DNA from: Microbacterium sp. ProA8
GTDB taxonomy: Bacteria; Actinomycetota; Actinomycetes; Actinomycetales; Microbacteriaceae
DNA: 64,000 nt
Direction: 5' to 3'
Assembly: GCF_039905635.1 (NCBI RefSeq)
Contig: NZ_CP157000.1
Location: 124,001-188,000 of the forward strand
The notes under the pieces are model-generated. The model saw only the letters and a list, made by a program, of their open reading frames with translations, made no database searches and was not told where the DNA came from. Shown in pieces: positions 28,650-36,473 of this stretch. The translations under genes and the position numbers were made by a program. Positions within the stretch are counted from its first letter, which is position 1. The number at the start of each line of letters is the position of its first letter.

Positions 28650-28755
28650 GGAGTGGTTCGACTGTCGGGTCGACGGCTCTCGCCCCCGGTGAGGGCCGCC
28701 GGCGTCATACGATGTGGCGCACAGCCCGGCCGGCAGCCGGAGTGAGGAGGCGTCG

Positions 28756-29442
28756 ATGGGTGAGGTGCCCACGCAGATAGGACCGCGACTGCGCACGCTC
28801 CGCGCCGCCACCGGGCGGTCGCTCTCGTCCGTCGCACACGAGCTGGGGATCTCCTCGAGTGCGCTGTCCCAGATCGAGACCGGAGTCATGCAGCCGTCCG
28901 TCAACCGGCTCATCGATCTCGTGGGCGTGCTCGGCGTGCCGGTGTCGGCGATCTTCGACGACGCCGGACGGTTCGCCCCGCGACCGCACGACGACCGCTC
29001 CGACGTGTCGGAGCAGCTTCCCGGGGTGCTCGTCGCGCACGCCGGCAGGATGTCGCCCGCCGCGCTGGCCGAGGGGGTCACCTATCGCCGGCTCTCACCG
29101 GCGTCGCTGCCGGGAGTCGACTGGTTCGAGTCCACGTATCCCCCCGGTTCGTCGTCGAGCGTCGACGGCACGATGCTCGTGCACGCCGGGTACGAGAGCG
29201 GATGGGTCGCCCGCGGCGAACTGACCTTCGAGTTCGCGGACGGCAAGGTGCGGCTCGGTCCTGGCGGGTCGCTCTCCTTCCCGGCATCCCGCCCCCATCG
29301 TGTGGTCAACGACACGGCCGAGCCCGCCGTCGCGATCTGGCTCACGCTCACCGGGCCCGCCGCCGGCGCTGCCGGCGACGCGGGCGCCGCCGCCGGCGAC
29401 GCGGGTCGCGCGGGCGGCGGAGGCGTTGACGGAGAGGCGTAG
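28756..29442 (+). CDS. XRE-family regulator with C-terminal cupin domain
   Basis: 228 residues from ATG 28756 behind gaggagg. Residues about 8-65 form the helix-turn-helix (LRTLRAATGRSLSSVAHELG, then ISSSALSQIETGVMQPSVN). Residues about 110-205 form a cupin barrel (DGTMLVHAGYESGWVARGEL, FEFADGKVRLGPGGSLSFPA, RPHRVVNDT). The tail is A/G-rich. Regulators of this build sense small ligands in the cupin. Between a divergent urate operon and the allantoin operon, it is the probable local purine or ureide sensor. Confidence 0.9.
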   Translation: MGEVPTQIGPRLRTLRAATGRSLSSVAHELGISSSALSQIETGVMQPSVNRLIDLVGVLGVPVSAIFDDAGRFAPRPHDDRSDVSEQLPGVLVAHAGRMSPAALAEGVTYRRLSPASLPGVDWFESTYPPGSSSSVDGTMLVHAGYESGWVARGELTFEFADGKVRLGPGGSLSFPASRPHRVVNDTAEPAVAIWLTLTGPAAGAAGDAGAAAGDAGRAGGGGVDGEA

Positions 29443-29497
29443 TCACGAGGGCGTTACACGGGGGTAACCCGGCGGGCGACATTAAGCAATAGCTTTA
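29442..29497 (+). promoter_or_regulatory. candidate GlnR box and XRE operator before the allantoin operon
   Basis: GTCAC (29442), GTTAC (29453) and GTAAC (29464) occur in the same orientation with exact 6-base spacers, giving three GTnAC elements at an 11-nt period. Fourteen bases later lies TTAAGCAATAGCTTTA (29482-29497), matching the dyad at 28634-28649. The GTnAC pattern fits the a-site of actinobacterial GlnR. Confidence 0.55.
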
Positions 29498-29555
29498 CGG
29501 GATGCGGCATCGCCGCGTCGCGGCATCCGCTCATCGACACCCTCTGGAGATCGCC

Positions 29556-29603
29556 ATGACCTCTCCCGCCACCTCCCACCGGCCGGGGATCGAGACGCCA
29601 TGA
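29556..29603 (+). CDS. 15-codon leader ORF coupled to the allantoinase fusion gene
   Basis: ATG 29556 follows a tggaga ribosome site. It reads MTSPATSHRPGIETP, and its TGA overlaps the next ATG (ATGA at 29600). The allantoinase gene itself has only a weak, distant ribosome site, so translation is probably coupled through this mini-ORF. It has no run of rare or regulatory codons that would indicate classic attenuation. The peptide itself may have no function. Confidence 0.5.
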   Translation: MTSPATSHRPGIETP

Positions 29604-32131
29604 CGCGCGGGCGGTCTGTCATCCGCGCCCAGCGCACCTGGATCGGAGGCTCCTTCCGGCCCGCCGCGATCGTCGTCGAGCGGGGGCTCGTCGCCGGCAT
29701 CGTCGATGTGCGCGCGCATGTGGCCGGGGCGCGCACCGTGCTGGTGCCCGACGACGCGGTGCTCCTCCCCGGGCTCGTCGACTCGCACGTGCACGTGAAC
29801 GAGCCGGGCCGCACGGAGTGGGAGGGCTTCCGGTCGGCCACCCTCGCGGCCGCCGCGGGCGGCGTCACGACCATCGTCGACATGCCGCTGAACTCACTGC
29901 CGCCCACCACGACGCCGGACGCGCTCGAGGTCAAGCGTGCGGCGGCCGTGCCGTCGGCCTTCATCGACGTCGGCTTCTGGGGCGGCGCGGTGCCCGAGAA
30001 TCTCGGCGCCCTCGCGCCCCTGCACGACGCCGGCGTGTTCGGGTTCAAGTGCTTCCTCTCGCCGTCGGGCGTCGACGAGTTCGGCCACCTCGACCGTGCC
30101 CAGCTGCTCGCCGCGATGACCGAGATCGCCGCGATCGGGTCGCGGCTGATCGTGCACGCCGAAGACCCGGCGCTGCTGCACGACCATGGCCCGCTCGGTC
30201 GCGAGTATGGCGCGTTCCTCGCGTCGCGGCCCGCCGAGAGCGAGGCATCCGCCATCGACGCCGTGATCGACGCGGCCCGCCGCACCGGCGCCCGTGCGCA
30301 CATCCTGCACCTGAGCGACGCACACTCGCTGCCCGCGATCCGGGCGGCCAAGGCCGAGGGCGTCGCACTCACGGTCGAGACGTGCCCGCACTACCTGACG
30401 ATCGCCGCCGAGGAGATCCCCGAGGGTGCGAGCGAGTTCAAGTGCTGCCCGCCGATCCGCGAGGCCGCGAACCGCGACCTGCTCTGGCAGGGCGTCGTCG
30501 ACGGCACGATCGACGCGATCGTGAGCGACCACTCGCCCTCGACCGTCGACCTGAAGCGCTCCGGTGACGGCGACTTCGGCCTGGCGTGGGGCGGGATCTC
30601 GGGACTGCAGGTGGGTCTCGCGGCGGTCTGGACCGAGGCTCGGGGTCGCGGCATCCCGCTGGAGACGATCCTGCCGCTCTACACGACCGGGCCCGCGCGG
30701 GTCGCGGGCCTGGACGGCGTGGGCGCCATCGAGGTCGGTGCGCCCGCGCACCTGACGGTCTTCGGCGTCGACGACCCCTTCGCGATCGACGCGGCGCGGC
30801 TGCTGCACAAGAACCCGATCACCGCCTACGACCGCCGCGTGCTCACCGGCCGCATCCGCCGCACCTGGCTGCACGGCGAGTCGGTGTTCGACGTCACCTC
30901 CGGTGGACCCGGCGAGGCGCCGCTGTTGCGCGGTGCGCCGCGCGGCCGGCTGCTGCGGGCTACCGCCGGCAGCGACGGCAGCGCCGCCGGCCTGCCGGCC
31001 GACGCGCCGGGAACAGACGGGCAGGCGCCGACCACCCCGACCGCGCCGCCGGTGCTGCAGCGCCGCACCGGGCCCATCGCGGGCGACCACTACCTGCCGG
31101 CCTCGCCGGACACCGTGCTGTGGGGCCGGCTGCCGTGCGAGACGGATGCCGCGGCGCTGACGATCGCGCCAGGTGAGACCGTGACATTCGACACCGTGAG
31201 CCACGAGGGGATCCTCGAGGACCAGGGCAAGGACCCGCTGGCGTTCTTCACGGGGCACGGCGTGGCGGCGGCATCCGTCCTCGACGATGCGATCGAGATC
31301 GCCGCGACCCTGTCGCGCGACCCCGCCGCCGACGGCCCGCACGTCGTCACGGGGCCCGTATTCGTCGAGGGCGCCGAGCCCGGCGACCTGCTGAAGATCA
31401 CCGTGGAGCGGCTCGTTCCCCGCGTGCCGTACGGCGTGATCTCGAACCGTCACGGCAAGGGCGCACTCGTGGGCGAGCTGCCCCGCGGTGCGGCGAACGT
31501 GAGCGTCTTCACCCCGGTCGAGGAGCGCGCGTCGGGGCTGGTGGGCCTCCTGCCGGTGACCGAGGGCGGGCCGCGCGTCGTCGAGTTCCCGCTCGCACCG
31601 TTCCTCGGCACGATGGGCGTCGCGGTGGCGGGCGCCGCGCGGCCGCACTCGGTTCCGCCGGGGGCGCACGGCGGCAACATCGACATCAACCTGCTCACAG
31701 AGGGGGCGGTGCTGTACCTCCCGGTGCAAGTGCCCGGGGCGCTCGCGTACGTCGGCGACCCGCACTTCGCGCAGGGCGACGGCGAGGTGGCACTCACGGC
31801 GCTCGAGGCGTCGCTGCGCGCGACGCTGCGCTTCGAGGTGGTGCCGCGCGCGACCGCGCTCGCCGAGTTCGGCGACGTCGCAGGCCCGCTGGTCCGCTCG
31901 CGCGGCTATCTCGTGCCCACGGGGCTCGACCCCGACCTGAACGTCGCGATGCGCCACTGCGTGCGGGCGGCGCTCTCGCTGCTGCAGGCGCGCTACGGCA
32001 TGGACGAGCACCTCGCGTACGCGTACCTCTCGGCGGCGACGGACTTCGACATCTCGCAGGTCGTCGACATCGTGTGCGGGGTGCACGCACGCATCCGCGA
32101 GGCGGACTTCGCGGCGGTGGAACGTGGCTGA
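29600..32131 (+). CDS. allB: bifunctional fusion: allantoinase plus acetamidase/formamidase domain
   Basis: 843 residues in one open frame. Residues 1-440 are a cyclic amidohydrolase with the allantoinase metal set: H63 and H65 (DSHVHVNEPGR), carboxylated K150 (FGFKCFLSP), H186 (IVHAEDP), H237 (ILHLSDAH) and D310 (IVSDHSPS). Then comes a low-complexity linker (about 448-482). Residues 484-843 resemble the FmdA/AmdA acetamidase/formamidase family (GPIAGDHYLPAS, SHEGILEDQGKDPLAFFTGH, VEGAEPGDLLKITVE, PPGAHGGNIDI). The first part opens allantoin to allantoate. The second would hydrolyse a small amide; formamide, or oxamate as inferred from context. The next gene overlaps by eight bases. Confidence 0.88.
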   Translation: MTRGRSVIRAQRTWIGGSFRPAAIVVERGLVAGIVDVRAHVAGARTVLVPDDAVLLPGLVDSHVHVNEPGRTEWEGFRSATLAAAAGGVTTIVDMPLNSLPPTTTPDALEVKRAAAVPSAFIDVGFWGGAVPENLGALAPLHDAGVFGFKCFLSPSGVDEFGHLDRAQLLAAMTEIAAIGSRLIVHAEDPALLHDHGPLGREYGAFLASRPAESEASAIDAVIDAARRTGARAHILHLSDAHSLPAIRAAKAEGVALTVETCPHYLTIAAEEIPEGASEFKCCPPIREAANRDLLWQGVVDGTIDAIVSDHSPSTVDLKRSGDGDFGLAWGGISGLQVGLAAVWTEARGRGIPLETILPLYTTGPARVAGLDGVGAIEVGAPAHLTVFGVDDPFAIDAARLLHKNPITAYDRRVLTGRIRRTWLHGESVFDVTSGGPGEAPLLRGAPRGRLLRATAGSDGSAAGLPADAPGTDGQAPTTPTAPPVLQRRTGPIAGDHYLPASPDTVLWGRLPCETDAAALTIAPGETVTFDTVSHEGILEDQGKDPLAFFTGHGVAAASVLDDAIEIAATLSRDPAADGPHVVTGPVFVEGAEPGDLLKITVERLVPRVPYGVISNRHGKGALVGELPRGAANVSVFTPVEERASGLVGLLPVTEGGPRVVEFPLAPFLGTMGVAVAGAARPHSVPPGAHGGNIDINLLTEGAVLYLPVQVPGALAYVGDPHFAQGDGEVALTALEASLRATLRFEVVPRATALAEFGDVAGPLVRSRGYLVPTGLDPDLNVAMRHCVRAALSLLQARYGMDEHLAYAYLSAATDFDISQVVDIVCGVHARIREADFAAVERG

Positions 32132-33800
32132 GCCGACGCCGCCGCGCACCGCCGTCTCCGGCGCCGAGACGGTGCCGGCGGACCTGCTCGCCGCATTCGA
32201 GCGGTACGAGGCGGCCATCGTCGCCGACGACGTCGAGGTGCTCGACGAGACGTTCGCGCCCGGCCCCGACACGCTGCGCGGCGACACCGCGGGCCTCCTC
32301 GTGGGGCATGACGCGATCTCGGCCTTCCGCGGCACGCGGGGCGGCGTCGCGCCGCGGTCCATCGAGCGCATCGAGCACCGTGCGGTGGGGACGGATGCCG
32401 CGCTCCTGGTGTCGGTGTCGCGCTACGCCGGCGGGGGCCGGGGACTGCAGACGCAGCTCTGGCAGCGCATCGACGGGGCGTGGCGCATCACCGCGGCGCA
32501 CGTCTCGCCGCGCCCCCAGCCGCTGGACCGCACGGTCTGGCGCACGGTCGGCGACCCGCTCTGGCAGGGCGCCTGGGACGGAGCGCTGACGGGACTCACC
32601 GTCGCGGTCAAGGACCTCTTCGCGATCAGGGGCTATCGCATCGGCGCCGGCAATCCGGCGTACCTGGACTCCGCGCGGCCCGAGACCACGACCGCACCGG
32701 CGGTGAGCGATCTGCTGCGCGGCGGGGCGTCCGTGCGCGGCATCGCCCGCACCGACGAGTTCGCGTACTCGATCGCGGGCGACAACGTGCACTACGGCAC
32801 GCCCCCGAACGGCGCCCTGCCCGGCGCGCTCCCCGGCGGCTCGTCGAGCGGGCCCGCGACCGCCGTGGCCACCGGCCAGGCGGACATCGGGCTGGCGACC
32901 GACACCGCAGGGTCGGTGCGCGTGCCGGCCTCCTACCAGGGTCTCTGGGGCCTTCGCACGACGCACGGGCTCGTGCCGCGTCAGGGCCTCCTGCCGCTCG
33001 CGCAGTCCTTCGACACCGTGGGCTGGCTCACGCGCGACGGCGACACGCTGCAGCGGGTCGTCGACTGGTGCCTCAGCTACGACGGAACGTCGGTCGCGGG
33101 CGACGGCGTGGAGTCCGACGGCGAGTCGGGCGCGGACTCCGGCCGAGGGCGCTGGGGCGAGTCCGGCGCCGACCTCCCCTGGCGATTCGTCGTGCCCGAC
33201 GAGGCGCTCGCCGCGGCCGAGCCGGCCACGCGCGACGCCGTCGAGTCGCTGCTCGCGCGGCTCGCCGCCGAACCCGGCGCTCCGGCCGTGTCGCGCGCGT
33301 CGATCGGCGACCTCGATTCCTACCTCGTGCCATTCCGCACCGTGCAGGCCGCCGAAGCCTGGCGCAACAACGGCCGGTGGGTGCGCGAGCACCCGGGCGC
33401 CGTCGGCCCCGCCGTGGCCGACCGCCTCGCAGCGGCGGCCGCCGTCACCGCCGAGGACGAGGCATCCGCTCGCGCCCTTCTCGCGCCGCTGCGCGAACGC
33501 GTACGCGATCTCGTGCAGTCGGAGGTGCTGCTGCTGCCGACCGTGCCGGGTGCGGCACCGGCACGGGGCCAGAGCGGTGAGGGCATCGACGCCGTGCGCC
33601 TGGCGACCCTCCGCATGACGACGCCGGCCGCCGTCGCAGGACTGCCCGCCCTGTCGGTGCCGCTCCTCACGGTGCCCTCCGTGCTCGGCCCCGCGCCGGT
33701 GGGGCTCTGCCTCGTCTCGCGCGAGGGCACCGACATCGCCCTCGTGCGCCTCGCGCGGCGCCTCGCCGCAACCGTCTCAGCTTCTGGAGTCACGCCATGA
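32124..33800 (+). CDS. AtzH/HpxZ-like domain fused to an AtzE/HpxY-like amidase
   Basis: 558 residues, GTG 32124, overlapping the previous gene by eight bases and the next by ATGA. Residues about 15-130 look like the NTF2-fold DUF3225/AtzH domain (LLAAFERYEAAIVADDVEVL, then LDETFAPGPDTLRG, 'LWQRIDGAWRITAAHVS'). Residues about 145-558 are an amidase-signature enzyme with the complete triad K163 (VAVKDLF), S240 (GGSSSG) and S264 (DTAGSVRVPA). In Klebsiella, HpxZ and HpxY are separate proteins for oxalurate breakdown, and AtzH and AtzE are their relatives in cyanurate breakdown. I infer oxalurate hydrolysis here. No AtzG/HpxX small subunit is visible. Confidence 0.8.
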   Translation: MAEPTPPRTAVSGAETVPADLLAAFERYEAAIVADDVEVLDETFAPGPDTLRGDTAGLLVGHDAISAFRGTRGGVAPRSIERIEHRAVGTDAALLVSVSRYAGGGRGLQTQLWQRIDGAWRITAAHVSPRPQPLDRTVWRTVGDPLWQGAWDGALTGLTVAVKDLFAIRGYRIGAGNPAYLDSARPETTTAPAVSDLLRGGASVRGIARTDEFAYSIAGDNVHYGTPPNGALPGALPGGSSSGPATAVATGQADIGLATDTAGSVRVPASYQGLWGLRTTHGLVPRQGLLPLAQSFDTVGWLTRDGDTLQRVVDWCLSYDGTSVAGDGVESDGESGADSGRGRWGESGADLPWRFVVPDEALAAAEPATRDAVESLLARLAAEPGAPAVSRASIGDLDSYLVPFRTVQAAEAWRNNGRWVREHPGAVGPAVADRLAAAAAVTAEDEASARALLAPLRERVRDLVQSEVLLLPTVPGAAPARGQSGEGIDAVRLATLRMTTPAAVAGLPALSVPLLTVPSVLGPAPVGLCLVSREGTDIALVRLARRLAATVSASGVTP

Positions 33801-35023
33801 CCGACCTTCCCGGCCCGATCGACCCGCCCGCACGCCTGCTGATGGGCCCCGGCCCGATCTCGGCGTATCCGAGCGTGCTTCGTGCGATGTCGGCGCCGCT
33901 CGTCGGGCAGTACGACCCGTTCATGACCGCCGCGATGACCGAGACGCAGGAGCTCTATCGCGGTGTCTGGGCCACGGGCAACGAGGCGACGCTGCTCATC
34001 GACGGCACCTCGCGCGCCGGCATCGAGGCCGCGATCGTGTCGCTCGTGCGCCCGGGCGACCGCGTGCTCGTGCCGGTGTTCGGCCGCTTCGGCCATCTGC
34101 TGGCCGAGATCGCCGAGCGTGCAATGGCCGAGGTGCACACCATCGAGACCGAGTGGGGGCAGGTGTTCCCGGTGTCGGTCATCGAAGAGGCGATCGTGCG
34201 GGTGAAGCCCACGCTCCTCGCGATCGTGCAGGGCGACACGTCGACCACGATGAATCAGCCGCTCGACGAGGTCGGCGCGATCTGCGCGCGCCACGGCGTG
34301 CTGTTCTACACCGACGCGACGGCGACGCTGGGCGGCAACCCGTTCGAGGCCGACGCCTGGGGGCTGGATGCCGCCACCGCCGGTCTGCAGAAGTGCCTCG
34401 GCGGTCCGTCGGGGTCGTCGCCCCTCACCCTGTCGGACCGCGCCGTCGAGGTGGTGCGGTCGCGCACGCGCATCGAGGCGGGCATCCGCGAGGCCGGCGA
34501 CCTCTCGGCGGCCGATTTCGTGCGCTCGAACTACTTCGATCTCGGCATGATCCTCGACTACTGGGGTCCGCGCCGCCTCAACCACCACACCGAGGCGACG
34601 TCGATGCTGTACGCCGCCCGCGAGTGCGCGCGGGTGCTGCTGATCGAGGGGCGGGATGCCGTCATCGAGCGTCACCGCGTCGCCGGTGCGGCGATGCTGG
34701 CGGGCGTCCAGGCGCTCGGCCTGGCGGTGTTCGGCGACCTCGCCCACAAGATGAACAACGTGGTCGCCGTCGAGATCCCGTCCGGGGTTCCCGGCGACGA
34801 GGCCCGCAGGGCGATGCTCGACGACTTCGGCATCGAGATCGGCACGTCGTTCGGGCCCCTCCACGGCCGCGTCTGGCGCATCGGCACGATGGGCTACAAC
34901 GCCCGCGAGGACGCCGTCCTGACGACGCTCGCCGCCCTCGAGGCGGTGCTGCGGCGGTTCGGCGCGTCGGTGCCGGCCGGTGGCGGGACGGATGCCGCCG
35001 CCGACGTCTTCCGGAGCGCGTGA
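33797..35023 (+). CDS. pucG: (S)-ureidoglycine-glyoxylate aminotransferase (PucG-like)
   Basis: 408-residue class V PLP aminotransferase of the alanine-glyoxylate type. The opening 'LLMGPGPISAYPSVLRAMSA' and 'YDPFMTAAMTETQELYRGVW', the 'FYTDATATLGGNPFEAD' segment and the PLP lysine in 'GLQKCLGGPSG' are visible. Alanine-glyoxylate and serine-pyruvate activities share this fold. Its place between allantoinase and allantoate amidohydrolase makes ureidoglycine the likely amino donor, as for B. subtilis PucG. That reaction yields glycine and oxalurate. It overlaps the amidase gene by four bases. Confidence 0.88.
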   Translation: MTDLPGPIDPPARLLMGPGPISAYPSVLRAMSAPLVGQYDPFMTAAMTETQELYRGVWATGNEATLLIDGTSRAGIEAAIVSLVRPGDRVLVPVFGRFGHLLAEIAERAMAEVHTIETEWGQVFPVSVIEEAIVRVKPTLLAIVQGDTSTTMNQPLDEVGAICARHGVLFYTDATATLGGNPFEADAWGLDAATAGLQKCLGGPSGSSPLTLSDRAVEVVRSRTRIEAGIREAGDLSAADFVRSNYFDLGMILDYWGPRRLNHHTEATSMLYAARECARVLLIEGRDAVIERHRVAGAAMLAGVQALGLAVFGDLAHKMNNVVAVEIPSGVPGDEARRAMLDDFGIEIGTSFGPLHGRVWRIGTMGYNAREDAVLTTLAALEAVLRRFGASVPAGGGTDAAADVFRSA

Positions 35024-35025
35024 CG

Positions 35026-36330
35026 ATGGCCCTGCTCGCGGTCGACCGCGACCGCATCGCGGCAGCGGCGCGTCGCGTGATGGCGCGGTGCGACGAGCTC
35101 GCGCGCGTGTCGGCGACGAGCGGCGCGATCGAGCGCGTGTACCTCTCGCCCGAGCACGCGCGCGTGAATCGACTCGCGGCGGAGTGGATGCGCGAGGTCG
35201 GCATGGCGACGCGCCAGGACGCCGCGGGCAATCAGCTCGGGCGGATCGACCCTTCGACGAGCTCAGGGACCGATGGGGGCGACGCGCCCGCGCTGCTGCT
35301 CGGCTCGCACCTCGACACCGTGCCCGACGCGGGCCGCTTCGACGGCATCGTCGGGGTGCTGATCGCGCTCGAGGTCGCGCGCCTGCTGCGGGCGCCCGGC
35401 GACGGGCCGGCGCGGGCCGGCCTGCCGTTCGCGCTCGAGGTGATCGCCTTCTCGGACGAGGAGGGCACCCGCTTCGGCAAGGCGCTGCTCGGCTCGTCGG
35501 CCGTCGCGGGAACGTGGGACGACGAGTGGTGGACGCTGACGGATGCCGACGGCACGAGCCTGCGCGAGGCCTTCCTCGAGTTCGGCCTCGACCCCGCCCG
35601 CGTGGGCGAGGCGGCGCGCCGACCCGCCGAGCTCGTGGGATACCTGGAGGCCCACATCGAGCAGGGTCCCCAGCTCGACCGGCGCGGCGAGTCGCTCGCC
35701 GTGGTGTCGTCGATCGCGTCGGCGCGGCGCTTCCAGCTCACCGTCGAGGGCGAGGCGCGCCACGCGGGCGGAACGCCCTACGACATGCGCCGCGACGCGC
35801 TGCTCGGCGCCTCGGAGGCCGCGCTCGCCGTCGAGAGCATCTGCCGCGCCGAGCACCACATCATCGGCACCGTCGGTCAGCTGGAGGCCTTCCCGGGCGC
35901 GGTCAACGTCGTGCCCGGCGAGGCACGGCTCTCGCTCGACCTCCGGGGCGAGTTCGACGGCGAGCGGGACCGCGTGTGGCTCTCGATCGAACGCGAGCTC
36001 GACGCGATCATGGGGCGCCGCGGCCTGCGCTGGCGGGCTCAGGAGGTGCACAGCGCCCCCGCCGTGTTCTGCGCGCCGCTGCTGCAGGATGTCGTGCGCG
36101 AAGGCATCCTGTCGACCCTCCCCGGCGGGGCCGGCGACCCTGCCGTCCTCTTCAGCCCCGCGGGCCACGACGGCATGGCCATCGGGGCCATCACGGACGT
36201 CGGCATGCTGTTCCTCCGCAACCCCGATGGCATCAGCCACCACCCCGACGAAGCGGTGTCGGCCGGCGACGTCGCGCGCGGCATCCAGGCGCTCGCCGAG
36301 GCCGTGCTGCAGCTCGCCGCCGACCGCTGA
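35026..36330 (+). CDS. allC: allantoate amidohydrolase (M20 family)
   Basis: 434 residues from ATG 35026, two bases after pucG. M20 hydantoinase/carbamoylase signatures are present: metal ligands in GSHLDTVPDAG, FSDEEGTRFG and 'YLEAHIEQGPQLDR', dimerisation-domain 'GEARHAGGTPYDMRRDAL', and 'SPAGHDGMAIG'. The family includes ureidopropionases and N-carbamoyl amino acid hydrolases; the operon points to allantoate to ureidoglycine. Residues about 75-83 (IDPSTSSGTDGG) come from a family B repeat read in frame between two conserved strands. Confidence 0.9.
   Translation: MALLAVDRDRIAAAARRVMARCDELARVSATSGAIERVYLSPEHARVNRLAAEWMREVGMATRQDAAGNQLGRIDPSTSSGTDGGDAPALLLGSHLDTVPDAGRFDGIVGVLIALEVARLLRAPGDGPARAGLPFALEVIAFSDEEGTRFGKALLGSSAVAGTWDDEWWTLTDADGTSLREAFLEFGLDPARVGEAARRPAELVGYLEAHIEQGPQLDRRGESLAVVSSIASARRFQLTVEGEARHAGGTPYDMRRDALLGASEAALAVESICRAEHHIIGTVGQLEAFPGAVNVVPGEARLSLDLRGEFDGERDRVWLSIERELDAIMGRRGLRWRAQEVHSAPAVFCAPLLQDVVREGILSTLPGGAGDPAVLFSPAGHDGMAIGAITDVGMLFLRNPDGISHHPDEAVSAGDVARGIQALAEAVLQLAADR
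35250..35273. repeat. family B repeat unit inside allC
   Basis: The sequence cccttcgacgagctcaggga lies in frame near codon 76 of allC and adds a short polar loop. Confidence 0.8.
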
Positions 36331-36473
36331 CGTCGGCGCGGCTCCGCACGCCTCCGCGATACCGGGGAGTCCCGTCGAGCCCGAGGACGTCGCCCCATGG
36401 TTCGACGGAAATCCCCTGGTTCGCCTTCGAGAACGCGGAGGGTCGCGTCCGCGAGGTGCCGCGGGCGCGCAGC

